Of a stretch of DNA of 64,000 bases, positions 35,908 to 46,289 are shown in pieces (positions within the stretch are counted from its first letter, which is position 1; every line of letters begins with the position of its first letter). The notes under the pieces were generated by a model. That model was given only the letters and a program-made list of their open reading frames with translations, did not search any database and had not been told where the DNA came from. Both the position numbers and the translations under genes were made by a program. The stretch is from Oceanobacillus jordanicus (GTDB lineage Bacteria > Bacillota > Bacilli > Bacillales > Amphibacillaceae): NCBI RefSeq assembly GCF_022095695.1, contig NZ_JAIFZM010000001.1:310001-374000 (forward strand), in the 5' to 3' direction.

Positions 35908-36840
35908 ATGGCGAAGTATATTACAAAGCGTATAATTTTTCTAGTTATTACGTTGTTTATTATAGCTTCAGTAACATTTTTCTTAATGAAGTTTCTGCCT
36001 GGTACCCCATTTCAAAATGAAGAAAAATTATCAGTTGAACAGCGAGAGATTTTAAATGAGAAGTATGGCTTGGATCAACCGGTACCTGTACAATATGCGA
36101 ATTATATGATCAATATTGTAAAAGGTGATTTGGGAGTATCGTTTCAATTTGACAATCAATCTGTAACGCACCTATTAGCAAATAGAGTAGGACCATCATT
36201 ACAGCTTGGTTTTCAAGCAATGCTAATAGGAACAATAATTGGCGTCTTACTTGGTGTACTGGCTGCAATGTTCCAAAATACGTGGATTGATTACGGGAGT
36301 ACGTTCTTGGCTGTATTTGGAAAATCTATTCCATCCTTTGTATTCGCAGCACTTCTTCAATTCGTAATAGGAGTTAAGCTCGGATGGCTCCCCGTCGCTT
36401 CATGGGATGGATTTTCCTCATCGATCATGCCCACCATTGCATTAGCAATTTTCCCTATCGCAACAGCAGCTCGTTTTATGAGAACGGAACTGATTGATGT
36501 TTTAGGGTCAGACTATATTACATTAGCTAAAGCAAAAGGTAATTCCAGAATGGAAGTATCCTTCAAACATGCTGTCCGCAACGCGCTCATTCCCCTGATA
36601 ACTGTACTAGGGCCAATGGCCGTTGGATTAATGACCGGCTCCATGGTTGTAGAGCAAATATTTGCTATTCCAGGAATTGGTGAGCAGTTTGTAAAATCCA
36701 TTCAAACAAATGATTTCCCAATCATTATGGGGACAACATTGTTTTTTGCTTTCTTGTTGACAGTGATCATTTTAATCATCGATATACTCTATGGAATTAT
36801 TGATCCAAGAATCCGCTTGGCTGGAGGGGATAAATCATGA
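35908..36840 (+). CDS. oppB: Oligopeptide ABC permease OppB (system 1)
   Basis: 310 residues from ATG 35908 with AGGAGG upstream; a frame opening seven codons earlier overlaps that site. Six membrane segments, and the EAA loop DYITLAKAKGNSRMEVSFKH that contacts the ATPases. Overlaps oppC by 4 bp (ATGA). Confidence 0.95.
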   Translation: MAKYITKRIIFLVITLFIIASVTFFLMKFLPGTPFQNEEKLSVEQREILNEKYGLDQPVPVQYANYMINIVKGDLGVSFQFDNQSVTHLLANRVGPSLQLGFQAMLIGTIIGVLLGVLAAMFQNTWIDYGSTFLAVFGKSIPSFVFAALLQFVIGVKLGWLPVASWDGFSSSIMPTIALAIFPIATAARFMRTELIDVLGSDYITLAKAKGNSRMEVSFKHAVRNALIPLITVLGPMAVGLMTGSMVVEQIFAIPGIGEQFVKSIQTNDFPIIMGTTLFFAFLLTVIILIIDILYGIIDPRIRLAGGDKS

Positions 36841-37856
36841 CAAAAAGTGCAGAAGAGATAGAAAAGCACCGGTTTGCACCTGCTCCTCAGCAGAATGGTG
36901 ATAATGAGAGAATCGCGAAACCACAACTTTCATTTAGTAAAGATGCTTGGCTTCGTGTTAGAAAGAATAAAGGGGCGCTAATTAGTTTAGTTGTTTTGGC
37001 CCTTGTGGTTCTAATGGCTATAATAGGCCCACATCTTTCTCCTCACGACGGGTACGAACAAGATGTTACAAGAAACAACCTTGCGCCTCGTATTCAAGGT
37101 TTAGAAAAATTAGGGATATTTGATGGTACCCAGAAAATTGGTGGGGAAGAAGTAAATAAATATGATGATCTCAATGTAGACGATTATTACTGGTTTGGAA
37201 CAGATAGCCTTGGACGTGATTTATTCACTCGTACTTGGTTGGGAACTAGAGTTTCATTATATATAGCACTTTTAGCAGCAGTTATCGATATGCTCATTGG
37301 TGTGATTTACGGTTTGATTTCTGGTTTCAGAGGTGGACGAGTTGATAATGTCATGCAACGAATCCTAGAGGTGCTTTCTGGCATACCGAATTTGATCGTT
37401 GTAATTTTAATGTTGTTGATCTTAAATCCTGGTATCTTGTCCATTACAATTGCCATGGTTATCACTGGCTGGATCGGAATGGCTAGGGTTGTACGTGGAC
37501 AAGTATTAAAACTAAAGGATCAGGAGTATATTTTAGCTTCAAGAACACTTGGAGCCAAAAACAACAGGTTGCTATTTAAACACTTATTACCAAATTTGTC
37601 AGGCGTTATTATTATAAACACGATGTTCACGATACCAAGTGCTATTTTCTTTGAAGCTTTTCTAAGTTTTATTGGAATTGGGTTACAGGCACCGGAAGCA
37701 TCCCTAGGTACATTAATTTCCGACGGATATAAAACGTTCCAATTCTTGCCTCACTTAATGGTTATTCCATGTATTGTGATTTGTATTATTTTAATAACAT
37801 GTAATTTAATTGGAGATGGACTTCGTGATGCATTTGATCCAAAAATGCGCGATTAA
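36837..37856 (+). CDS. oppC: Oligopeptide ABC permease OppC (system 1)
   Basis: 339 residues. Long cytoplasmic N-terminus, six membrane segments, and the EAA loop EYILASRTLGAKNNRLLFKH. The periplasmic-side loop between segments 1 and 2 is enlarged by about 30 residues relative to the second system (NLAPRIQGLEKLGIFDGTQ). Coupled to oppB by overlap. Confidence 0.95.
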   Translation: MTKSAEEIEKHRFAPAPQQNGDNERIAKPQLSFSKDAWLRVRKNKGALISLVVLALVVLMAIIGPHLSPHDGYEQDVTRNNLAPRIQGLEKLGIFDGTQKIGGEEVNKYDDLNVDDYYWFGTDSLGRDLFTRTWLGTRVSLYIALLAAVIDMLIGVIYGLISGFRGGRVDNVMQRILEVLSGIPNLIVVILMLLILNPGILSITIAMVITGWIGMARVVRGQVLKLKDQEYILASRTLGAKNNRLLFKHLLPNLSGVIIINTMFTIPSAIFFEAFLSFIGIGLQAPEASLGTLISDGYKTFQFLPHLMVIPCIVICIILITCNLIGDGLRDAFDPKMRD

Positions 37857-37874
37857 AATTGAGGTGAAATGGAT

Positions 37875-38933
37875 ATGAAAAAACTATTGGAAGTGAAAGA
37901 TCTTCATATATCGTTCCATACATTTGCAGGAGAAGTACAGGCAATCCGTGGAGTGGACTTTGATTTAAATGAAGGAGAAACGCTTGCGATTGTAGGAGAA
38001 TCAGGTTCTGGTAAATCGGTAACAACCAAGTCTATTATGCGCTTGCTACCCCCAGGGAATTCTGAAATAAAAGCTGGGAATATCCTTTTTAATGGTAAAG
38101 ATCTTACCAAAGCATCGGAAAAAGAGATGCAAAAAGTGCGTGGCCAGGATATTTCAATGATTTTCCAGGATCCGATGACCTCTTTGAATCCTACAATGAC
38201 AATAGGAAAGCAGATTATGGAGCCTTTATTAAAACATCAAAAGTTAAGCAAACAGGAAGCAAAGGAACGTGCAATTAAATTGTTGGATTTAGTTGGAATT
38301 CCCAAACCGGAAATTCGCCTAAAGCAATATCCGCATCAATTCTCTGGAGGAATGAGACAACGTGTGGTAATTGCTATTGCACTCGCTTGTGCTCCTAAAG
38401 TACTGATTGCAGATGAACCAACAACTGCTTTAGATGTTACGATACAAGGCCAAATATTGGACTTAATGAAAGATCTACAAAAACAAATTGAGACATCGAT
38501 TATTTTTATTACGCATGACCTAGGCGTTGTAGCAAATGTTGCTGACCGTGTAGCAGTCATGTATGGTGGTAAAATTGTCGAAATTGGAACAGTGGATGAA
38601 ATCTTTTATAATCCACAACATCCATATACATGGGGACTAATTAGCTCAATGCCTAGCCTGGATAGTACAGAAGAGGAGCTCTATGTGATTCCTGGTACTC
38701 CACCAGACTTGCTTAATCCCCCTAAGGGTGATGCGTTCGCTCAAAGAAACCCTTATGCAATGATGATAGATTTGGAAGAAGAACCACCAATGTTCAAAGT
38801 GTCGGACACTCATTTTGCAGCCACATGGCTTCTGCACCCTAATTCGCCAAAAGTAGAGCCACCTACTGCGGTCAAAGAAAGAATGGCTAAATTCCAAGCG
38901 AAACAAGCTAATTCTTTGAAAGGGGGAGAGTGA
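37875..38933 (+). CDS. oppD: Oligopeptide ABC ATPase OppD (system 1)
   Basis: 352 residues from ATG 37875; ATG 37869 is only two bases from GAGGTG. Walker A GESGSGKS, signature SGGMRQR and Walker B VLIADEP are intact. In the C-terminal region the usual cysteine cluster is absent: GDAFAQRNPYAM and FAATWLL replace GCPFxxRCPYAM and xACWLL. This is like Bacillus OppD and unlike the second OppD here. Confidence 0.93.
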   Translation: MKKLLEVKDLHISFHTFAGEVQAIRGVDFDLNEGETLAIVGESGSGKSVTTKSIMRLLPPGNSEIKAGNILFNGKDLTKASEKEMQKVRGQDISMIFQDPMTSLNPTMTIGKQIMEPLLKHQKLSKQEAKERAIKLLDLVGIPKPEIRLKQYPHQFSGGMRQRVVIAIALACAPKVLIADEPTTALDVTIQGQILDLMKDLQKQIETSIIFITHDLGVVANVADRVAVMYGGKIVEIGTVDEIFYNPQHPYTWGLISSMPSLDSTEEELYVIPGTPPDLLNPPKGDAFAQRNPYAMMIDLEEEPPMFKVSDTHFAATWLLHPNSPKVEPPTAVKERMAKFQAKQANSLKGGE

Positions 38934-38934
38934 C

Positions 38935-39870
38935 TTGACGGAAAAGCTATTGGAAGTAAAAAATCTTAAGCAACACTTTAATGTTGGCAAACCAAAAGAA
39001 GTCCGCGCTGTTGATGGGATAACTTTTGATATCTATAAAGGCGAAACATTAGGGCTTGTTGGGGAATCTGGTTGTGGGAAATCGACAACCGGAAGAACGA
39101 TAATACGTTTATACGATGCTACAGATGGTGAGGTTCTGTATAAAGGTGTCAATGTTCATGGAAAAAAATCTAGTTCTGAGTTAAAGGAATTTAACCAAAA
39201 AATGCAAATGATTTTCCAGGATCCTTATGCATCATTAAACCCAAGGATGAAGGTATCTGATATTATTGCAGAGGGGATGGACATCCACGGTCTTGCCAAA
39301 TCACAAAAAGATCGGGCGGAAAAAGTCTATTCACTATTGGAGACAGTAGGCCTAAATCGTGAACACGCTAACCGTTACCCCCATGAATTTTCTGGTGGAC
39401 AAAGACAAAGGATCGGGATTGCCCGCGCACTAGCTGTAAATCCTGAATTTATCATTGCTGATGAGCCAATTTCGGCTTTGGATGTATCAATTCAAGCGCA
39501 AGTAGTAAACCTGTTGAAGAAATTGCAAAAAGAAAAACAGTTAACCTATTTATTCATAGCGCATGATTTGTCTATGATTAAATATATAAGTGATCGTATT
39601 GGAGTTATGTATTTTGGGAAGTTGGTTGAACTTGCTCCAGCGGAGGATTTATACCGTAACCCCATGCATCCTTATACGCAATCATTACTCTCAGCTATTC
39701 CGCTTCCAGACCCTGATTACGAACGGTCAAGAGTGCGAAAAACTTATGACGCTAGTCAGCATAAGTATGAGCAAGGGGAAGAGGTAAAAATGCGTGAAGT
39801 AGCACCAGGACATTTTGTCAGCTGTTCAGAGAAAGAGTTTGCAGAATACAAAGCAAAGTATATTGTATAG
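38935..39870 (+). CDS. oppF: Oligopeptide ABC ATPase OppF (system 1)
   Basis: 311 residues from TTG 38935 behind AAGGGGGAG. Walker [10 protein letters not shown], signature SGGQRQR, Walker B FIIADEP. The C-terminus (FREVAPGHF-like) is short and lacks the cysteine-rich tail found in the second OppF, as in Bacillus OppF. Last gene of operon 1. Confidence 0.93.
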   Translation: MTEKLLEVKNLKQHFNVGKPKEVRAVDGITFDIYKGETLGLVGESGCGKSTTGRTIIRLYDATDGEVLYKGVNVHGKKSSSELKEFNQKMQMIFQDPYASLNPRMKVSDIIAEGMDIHGLAKSQKDRAEKVYSLLETVGLNREHANRYPHEFSGGQRQRIGIARALAVNPEFIIADEPISALDVSIQAQVVNLLKKLQKEKQLTYLFIAHDLSMIKYISDRIGVMYFGKLVELAPAEDLYRNPMHPYTQSLLSAIPLPDPDYERSRVRKTYDASQHKYEQGEEVKMREVAPGHFVSCSEKEFAEYKAKYIV

Positions 39871-39917
39871 GTTTCACTAGAGAGAAACTAGAACATAATT
39901 GCCTAGTTAGATAGAAG

Positions 39918-39952
39918 GCTCCGATTATCAAGTTTGGTAATCGGAGCTTTTT
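39918..39952 (+). terminator. Terminator of opp operon 1
   Basis: GCTCCGATTA and TAATCGGAGC make a perfect 10-bp stem, 10-nt loop, then five T. Confidence 0.92.
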
Positions 39953-40208
39953 AGGTTATATGTATTTTAAATAGAGTAATCACAAAATTTTTTAAGTTAA
40001 AAACTCTTAATCCTACCAGTCTAAATCCAAGTAATAGCAAGGGTTTGAAACGTGTATAAATAAATAACTGAATATTTTAAATATCTAATAATACTAACTT
40101 TTTTGCAAAAAAGTAGTGAAATAATTCTAAATTAGTAGTATAATTTGCTCATGGGTAATTTCGAATTATCTGTTAATTATACTAGAGAAGAATTAGGAGG
40201 GTCAATGA
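39953..40208 (+). promoter_or_regulatory. Promoter region of opp operon 2
   Basis: TATAAT at 40139-40144 is a good -10 element; a clear -35 is missing, so an activator may help. A perfect 18-bp palindrome, ACTTTTTTGCAAAAAAGT, lies at 40097-40114, about where such an activator or a repressor would bind. Confidence 0.5.
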
Positions 40209-41894
40209 ATGTTAAAGAAGAAATGGTTTTTGCTATTAACTTTGGTTTTTGCTTTAGGTCTTCTATTAGCAGCATGTAGCGGGGATGATTCGGGAGAAGA
40301 ATCCAGTGGAGACAGTAATGCAGGGGAAGACAGTTCAGATAATTCAGAAGGGTCAGATGGGGAAGAGAAGCTTGCTGCTGACCAAACATTTGATATAAAC
40401 ATAAAAACAGAGCCACCTTCATTAAATCCAGGGACCGCATCGGACACTACTTCCGGAGCTGTACTTGATCAGGTTTTCGAAGGTCTAATGCGAATTAACC
40501 AAGATGGCGAAGTTGAAGAAGCAATGGCTGAGTCATATGAAGTCTCAGATGACCAAAAAACATACACGTTTAAAATTCGTGAGGATGCAACTTGGTCAAA
40601 TGGTGACCCTGTAACAGCACAGGATTTTGAATATGCTTGGAAATGGGTGCTAAATCCTGACCATGCAGATACTGATTATGCTTATCAGCTATATCCAATT
40701 AAAGGAGCTCAAGCAGCAAAAGAAGAAGGAGCATCCTTGGATGATGTAGGAATCACAGTAGAAGATGATAAAACACTTGTCGTGGAATTAAACCAAGGAA
40801 CTCCATATTTCCTTGATCTAACAGCATTTTATACTTATTATCCAGTTAACCATAAAGTAGTAGAAGGTAATGATGATTGGGCTCAGGAAGCATCTGACAT
40901 GTACGTAACAAATGGTCCATTCACTTTGGAATCATGGGCACATAAAGATCAGGTAGTACTTAAGAAGTATGAAGATTACTGGGATGCCGAAACAGTAAAA
41001 CTTGAAACAATTAACATGTATATGGTTGACGATGCTAATACAGCATTAGAAATGTACAATGGTGGAGAATTGGATTGGGCGGGAGATCCGACAAGTTCAT
41101 TACCACTTCCAGCAATTCCATCTTTGAAGCAGGACGGATCGTTAAATCTATCACCACTAGCGGGTGTATACTATTATGCATTTAATACAGAAGAGTCTCC
41201 TTTTGATAATGTAAATATCCGTAAAGCATTTGCTTCAGCGATTAACCGTGAAGGAATAGTGCAAAGTATTACGCAGCGTGAAGAGCAACCTGCAATGGCA
41301 CTAGTTCCTCCATCAATCTGGGAAGAAAATGAAGAAGGGTACTTTGAAGACAATAACGCTGAGCAAGCAAAAGAATACTTGGAAGCTGGCTTAGAAGAAT
41401 TAGGTATGGACGAATTACCACCAATAAGCTTGTCTTATAACACGGATGAGGCGCATGCTGCGATTGCGCAGGCCGTACAGGATATGTGGAGAGAAAATCT
41501 TGGTGTAGAAGTTGAACTAAATAACGAAGAATGGAACGTATATCTTGACAGCATGGGCGAAGGTAACTTCCAAGCAGGAAGAATGGGCTGGTTAGCTGAC
41601 TTTAACGATGCGATCAACTTCCTTGAAATCTTCCAATCAGTAGGTGGAAACAACTACACAAATTGGGAGAGCGAAGAGTACTCCGATCTACTTGAGCAAT
41701 CAAGAACAGAGGGCGATGCTGATGCACGTAAAGAAATCTTACGTGAAGCAGAGAAGATCTTTATGGATGAAATGCCAATTGCTCCAGTATACTTCTATAC
41801 AAACGCATGGTTAAGTAAAGACAATGTTAAGAATATCGAAGTTTCTGGGCTTGGTGGAGTTCAATTTAAGTGGGGTTACCTAACAGAAGAGTAA
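40209..41894 (+). CDS. oppA: Oligopeptide-binding lipoprotein OppA (system 2)
   Basis: 561 residues. Signal ending LLAAC, acidic Ser/Glu/Asp linker, then the SBP family 5 fold (INIKTEPPSLNPGTASDTTS; REDATWSNGDPVTAQDFEYAWKWVLNP; NGPFTLESW). More acidic than the first OppA and only moderately similar to it, so probably of different peptide preference. AGGAGG precedes ATG. Confidence 0.95.
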   Translation: MLKKKWFLLLTLVFALGLLLAACSGDDSGEESSGDSNAGEDSSDNSEGSDGEEKLAADQTFDINIKTEPPSLNPGTASDTTSGAVLDQVFEGLMRINQDGEVEEAMAESYEVSDDQKTYTFKIREDATWSNGDPVTAQDFEYAWKWVLNPDHADTDYAYQLYPIKGAQAAKEEGASLDDVGITVEDDKTLVVELNQGTPYFLDLTAFYTYYPVNHKVVEGNDDWAQEASDMYVTNGPFTLESWAHKDQVVLKKYEDYWDAETVKLETINMYMVDDANTALEMYNGGELDWAGDPTSSLPLPAIPSLKQDGSLNLSPLAGVYYYAFNTEESPFDNVNIRKAFASAINREGIVQSITQREEQPAMALVPPSIWEENEEGYFEDNNAEQAKEYLEAGLEELGMDELPPISLSYNTDEAHAAIAQAVQDMWRENLGVEVELNNEEWNVYLDSMGEGNFQAGRMGWLADFNDAINFLEIFQSVGGNNYTNWESEEYSDLLEQSRTEGDADARKEILREAEKIFMDEMPIAPVYFYTNAWLSKDNVKNIEVSGLGGVQFKWGYLTEE

Positions 41895-41915
41895 AAAAAG
41901 ATTATAAACAATAAT

Positions 41916-41954
41916 GGAGTATAGGGGTATATAATTTATATACCCCTATACTCC
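41916..41954 (+). terminator. Perfect 18-bp stem hairpin after oppA (system 2)
   Basis: GGAGTATAGGGGTATATA at 41916-41933 pairs without mismatch with its complement at 41937-41954; the loop is ATT. There is no proper T-run, so it may protect the 3' end of oppA mRNA rather than terminate. Confidence 0.7.
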
Positions 41955-42191
41955 CCATATCTTTTAACATAGAAAATTCCAGAAAATAACAACACGACTA
42001 TTAAACTCCTAGAAAGAATAATGAACATAATAGCGAAGCTCCTACTAGAGCTTTCTTTATCAGCTGTGTATCTGACACCAACATGTTGGGTGACTCGGTA
42101 CTTTTTAGGGGGTGAACCATTTCACTCCCTTTAAATTTGGAATTAACTAAATACTTCATTTATTTAGAAATAAAATTGGAGGTGTGTACAT
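41955..42191 (+). other. Gap between oppA and oppB (system 2) with two further hairpins
   Basis: GAAGCTC/GAGCTTTC at 42035-42055 is followed by TTT, and AGGGGGTGAA/TTTCACTCCCT lies at 42107-42130. With the perfect hairpin before them they should limit read-through into oppBCDF. GGAGGTG precedes the oppB start. Confidence 0.55.
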
Positions 42192-43127
42192 ATGGCAAGA
42201 TATCTGCTGAAACGACTTGTTTACATTGTTGTTTCCTTGTTTTTAATCGTAACCATTACTTTTTTCTTAATGCAGGCCGCCCCTGGTGGTCCCTTTGCTT
42301 CCGAAAAAAAATTGACCCCCGCCATAGAGGCGCAGATGAATGAGGCATATGGCTTGGATGAACCATTGCACGTACAATATATGAATTATGTGGTCAACGC
42401 TTTCTCCTTTGATTTTGGCCCTTCTTTTAAATACGTTGGCCAAGACGTTACAGATATTATTGCAAGAAGTTTTCCATATTCCCTAATACTGGGCCTTGAA
42501 GCTATTTTCATTGCTTTATCAATTGGTGTGTTACTCGGTGTGGTTGCAGCAGTAAAGCACAATAAATTTGGTGATTATACGGCAATGGTAATTGCGGTAC
42601 TAGGTATCTCGGTTCCAAGCTTTATAATGGCGACTATTCTTCAATATATATTTGCAATTAAGCTGGGAGCGTTACCTGTGGGTAGGTTTGATACATTTTG
42701 GCATTCCATCCTTCCAGCCGTTGCACTAGCTACGACTCCACTTGCTTTTATAGCACGACTTATGCGCTCAAGTATGCTGGAAGTACTAAATTCGGATTAT
42801 ATAAAGACGGCGAAATCCAAAGGGATGAGTCAAAAAGTAGTAACGTACAAACACGGACTTCGAAATGCGATTTTACCAGTAGTATCCTATTTGGGGCCGC
42901 TGGTTGTCAGCATTCTAACAGGAAGTTTTATTATCGAGAGTATCTTTGGTATTCCCGGGTTGGGCAGTGAGTTTGTACAAAGTGTAACAAACCGAGATTA
43001 CACGGTAATCATGGGTACGACAGTATTTTTCAGTGTGCTGTTACTTATATCTATTCTTATCGTGGACTTATTATATGGTCTCGTCGACCCACGAATTAAG
43101 GTTACTGGCAAGGGAGGCAAATCGTAA
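42192..43127 (+). CDS. oppB: Oligopeptide ABC permease OppB (system 2)
   Basis: 311 residues, six membrane segments, EAA loop [20 protein letters not shown]. Its stop codon overlaps the oppC start by one base. Start ATG with GGAGGTGTG upstream. Confidence 0.95.
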   Translation: MARYLLKRLVYIVVSLFLIVTITFFLMQAAPGGPFASEKKLTPAIEAQMNEAYGLDEPLHVQYMNYVVNAFSFDFGPSFKYVGQDVTDIIARSFPYSLILGLEAIFIALSIGVLLGVVAAVKHNKFGDYTAMVIAVLGISVPSFIMATILQYIFAIKLGALPVGRFDTFWHSILPAVALATTPLAFIARLMRSSMLEVLNSDYIKTAKSKGMSQKVVTYKHGLRNAILPVVSYLGPLVVSILTGSFIIESIFGIPGLGSEFVQSVTNRDYTVIMGTTVFFSVLLLISILIVDLLYGLVDPRIKVTGKGGKS

Positions 43128-44047
43128 TGGCACAAACACAATTGAAGGATTCAGATTTCGAACCACTATACGTGGATGAAAATGAAGCTGAGAAAATTGC
43201 CGGGGAAAGTAACTCCTATTGGAAGGATGCTTGGCGACGGTTTAAGAAGAATAAACTCGCACTTTCTGGGGTTGTCGTCATAATCTTATTAGGAATCATG
43301 TCTTTTATTGGTGGACCGATATCAGGGCATAATTATTTTGAGAACGACCTTTTAAGTGCAAACAAACAACCTTCTGCGGAACATTGGTTTGGGACAGACA
43401 ACCTTGGAAGAGATATTTTTGCAAGAACGTGGTATGGTGCTAAGATTTCGTTGTTTATTGGACTAATGGCAGCCTTGATTGACCTTATTGTTGGAATTAT
43501 TTGGGGTTCCATTGCAGGCTTCTTTGGCGGAAAAGTAGATGAGTATATGATGCGTGTTGCAGATATTTTATACGGTGTGCCATATCTTCTTGTTGTAATA
43601 TTGCTTATGGTAATACTTCCACAGGGCCTATGGACGCTGATTATAGCGATGACAATTACTGGTTGGATAAATATGGCCAGAATTGTTAGAGGACAGGTTA
43701 TGCAATTAAAGTCAGAAGAATATGTGTTGGCTTCACAATCACTAGGAGCGAGTAATGTAAGATTGCTATTTAAGCATCTCGTGCCAAATACAATGGGCCC
43801 GATCCTTGTTACGTTAACACTAACTATTCCGACTGCAATCTTTACAGAAGCATTCCTTAGTTTTCTTGGACTTGGTGTCCCTGCACCACTTGCGAGTTGG
43901 GGAACCATGTCATCTGATGCATTAGCATCGTTTCAGTACTTCCCATTCCAGCTATTCTTTCCAGCCTTTTTCATTTGTTTGACCATGCTGGCTTTTAACG
44001 TAATTGGAGATGGAATGAGAGATGCTCTAGATCCGAAAGAAAGATAG
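43127..44047 (+). CDS. oppC: Oligopeptide ABC permease OppC (system 2)
   Basis: 306 residues; six membrane segments and EAA loop EYVLASQSLGASNVRLLFKH. Shorter extracytoplasmic loop than the first OppC. In the same operon as the ATPase genes, 17 bp apart. Confidence 0.95.
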   Translation: MAQTQLKDSDFEPLYVDENEAEKIAGESNSYWKDAWRRFKKNKLALSGVVVIILLGIMSFIGGPISGHNYFENDLLSANKQPSAEHWFGTDNLGRDIFARTWYGAKISLFIGLMAALIDLIVGIIWGSIAGFFGGKVDEYMMRVADILYGVPYLLVVILLMVILPQGLWTLIIAMTITGWINMARIVRGQVMQLKSEEYVLASQSLGASNVRLLFKHLVPNTMGPILVTLTLTIPTAIFTEAFLSFLGLGVPAPLASWGTMSSDALASFQYFPFQLFFPAFFICLTMLAFNVIGDGMRDALDPKER

Positions 44048-44064
44048 AAAAGGGGAAGATACAA

Positions 44065-45093
44065 ATGAGTAAAATACTAGAGGTGAAAGACCTTTCGATA
44101 GCATTTGAAACGTATGGAGGAGAAGTCCAGGCGGTCCGTGGTGTAGAGTTTGACCTACATGAACAAGAAACATTGGCCATTGTGGGAGAGTCTGGTTCAG
44201 GTAAAAGTGTAACTGCACAATCACTTATGAGATTAACTCCGATGCCTCCCGGAAAATTTACCAGCGGCTCGATTATGTTTAATGGCGAAAATCTTGTTGA
44301 TAAGTCGGACAAGCAAATGGAAGAGATTCGTGGAAGAGACATTAGTATGATTTTTCAGGATCCAATGACGTCTTTAAATCCAACTATGACAGTTGGAAAG
44401 CAAATTGCTGAAGGCCTGATTAAGCACCAAAATATGTCGAAAAAAGCAGCCCATAATCGTGGGGTTGAGTTGTTAAAACTTGTAGGTATTCCAAATCCTG
44501 AAACTAGAATTAATCAATACCCCCACCAATATTCGGGGGGAATGAGGCAACGTGCTATGATTGCAATAGCACTTGCTTGTGATCCAAAGCTATTGATAGC
44601 TGATGAACCTACCACGGCTTTAGATGTAACAATCCAGGCGCAGATACTTGACCTGATGCGTGAAATCCAAAAGAAAACTGGAACAGCTATCATTCTCATT
44701 ACACATGACCTTGGCGTTGTTGCGAATGCTGCAAGTAGGGTTGCTGTAATGTATGGTGGGAAAATTGTAGAAACAGGGAATGTTGATGAAATCTTTTATC
44801 AACCAAAACATCCATATACATGGGGCTTGCTTTCTTCCATGCCAAGTCTAGATAGTAAAGAGGAAGAATTGGAGGCGATACCAGGGTCTCCACCAGATTT
44901 AAAGGATCCTCCAAAGGGTTGTCCTTTCGTTACCCGTTGCCCCTATGCAATGAAAGTTTGTGAGAATCACATGCCGGAATATACCGATGTTTCTGCTACA
45001 CAAAAAACAGCCTGCTGGTTGCTAGATGAGCGTGCTCCTGATGTGGAACCACCTCAATCTGCAAGAGTTGAAGGGGTGAAGACACATGCATAG
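44065..45093 (+). CDS. oppD: Oligopeptide ABC ATPase OppD (system 2)
   Basis: 342 residues; Walker A GESGSGKS, signature SGGMRQR, Walker B LLIADEP. The C-terminal cysteine cluster [15 protein letters not shown] and TACWLL is intact, as in most Opp/Dpp ATPases, where these cysteines bind an iron-sulfur cluster. It overlaps oppF by 8 bp. Confidence 0.94.
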   Translation: MSKILEVKDLSIAFETYGGEVQAVRGVEFDLHEQETLAIVGESGSGKSVTAQSLMRLTPMPPGKFTSGSIMFNGENLVDKSDKQMEEIRGRDISMIFQDPMTSLNPTMTVGKQIAEGLIKHQNMSKKAAHNRGVELLKLVGIPNPETRINQYPHQYSGGMRQRAMIAIALACDPKLLIADEPTTALDVTIQAQILDLMREIQKKTGTAIILITHDLGVVANAASRVAVMYGGKIVETGNVDEIFYQPKHPYTWGLLSSMPSLDSKEEELEAIPGSPPDLKDPPKGCPFVTRCPYAMKVCENHMPEYTDVSATQKTACWLLDERAPDVEPPQSARVEGVKTHA

Positions 45094-46096
45094 CAGCAAA
45101 GAAAAATTACTAGAAATAAAAGATCTAAAAAAGCATTTTAAACTAGATAGGAAAAATATATTGAAAGCTGTCGATGGTGTTTCATTTGATATTTACAAAG
45201 GTGAAACTTTTGGACTTGTAGGGGAATCTGGTTGCGGAAAATCTACTGCAGGAAGAACCATTATGCGATTATACGAGGCAACAGAAGGCGAAGTTGACTT
45301 CTATGGTGAAAACGTTCATGGGAAGAAACGTAAAAAGGAATTAAAGAAGTTTAACCAGGATATGCAGATGATTTTCCAAGACCCTTATGCGTCATTAAAC
45401 CCACGTATGACGGTTAAGGATATTATTGCAGAAGGGCTTGATATTCATAAGCTGGCTCATTCAAGAAAAGAAAGAATGGACAAGGTAAATGAATTGCTAG
45501 AAACAGTGGGGCTCAACAGTGAACATGGTAACAGGTATCCCCATGAGTTCAGTGGAGGGCAGCGTCAACGTATTGGTATCGCCCGTGCATTGGCAGTAGA
45601 CCCTAAATTTATTGTAGCTGATGAGCCGATATCTGCACTGGATGTTTCTATTCAAGCACAGGTTGTTAATCTTCTTAAAAGATTACAAAAAGAACATGGG
45701 CTTACCTACTTATTTATCGCTCATGACTTGTCCATGGTAAAACATATCAGCGATCGGGTAGGAGTTATGTACTTAGGGAAAATGGCAGAAATTGCGCCAA
45801 GTGATGATTTGTACGCAGAGCCTTTACATCCATACACACAGGCATTACTAAGTGCTATTCCTATTTCAAACCCAGAAGTAGAACGTTCCCGCGAGCGTAT
45901 TATAGTGGAAGGCGATGTCCCAAGCCCTGTAAGCCCACCAAGCGGTTGTCGCTTTAGAACAAGATGCCCATTTGCTATGGAGTCTTGTGCTAAAGTGGAA
46001 CCAGAATGGCAAGAGCATACAGAAGGGCATTGGGTTGCATGCCACTTGTATAATGATAAGTATAATCAAGAATACAAACAAAAACAGGCTAATTAA
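45086..46096 (+). CDS. oppF: Oligopeptide ABC ATPase OppF (system 2)
   Basis: 336 residues; Walker [10 protein letters not shown], signature SGGQRQR, Walker B FIVADEP. The C-terminus keeps the cysteine cluster [15 protein letters not shown] and VACHLY. Last gene of operon 2. Confidence 0.94.
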   Translation: MHSSKEKLLEIKDLKKHFKLDRKNILKAVDGVSFDIYKGETFGLVGESGCGKSTAGRTIMRLYEATEGEVDFYGENVHGKKRKKELKKFNQDMQMIFQDPYASLNPRMTVKDIIAEGLDIHKLAHSRKERMDKVNELLETVGLNSEHGNRYPHEFSGGQRQRIGIARALAVDPKFIVADEPISALDVSIQAQVVNLLKRLQKEHGLTYLFIAHDLSMVKHISDRVGVMYLGKMAEIAPSDDLYAEPLHPYTQALLSAIPISNPEVERSRERIIVEGDVPSPVSPPSGCRFRTRCPFAMESCAKVEPEWQEHTEGHWVACHLYNDKYNQEYKQKQAN

Positions 46097-46102
46097 TAGA
46101 AG

Positions 46103-46246
46103 AAGAGGACGGGACATAACAGAAAGTTTTAGTCAAAAGACGGATGATAGCTAGAATAAGCGAAGAATATTTCTGAAGCGGTTTTTCAGACACCATTACT
46201 TCGTGTTTATCATTTGCGTAAATAACTTTGTCCCGTCCTCTTTTTT
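46103..46246 (+). repeat. Long-range hairpin element acting as opp operon 2 terminator
   Basis: AAGAGGACGGGAC (46103-46115) pairs with GTCCCGTCCTCTT (46230-46242), followed by TTTT. The 114-nt loop holds no gene. Elements with such GGACGGGAC/GTCCCGTCC ends are, from memory, dispersed in related genomes; here one serves as terminator. Confidence 0.65.
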
Positions 46247-46289
46247 CTGTGTGCATTTATGTAATAAGATACGTATATTAGCAATCTAT

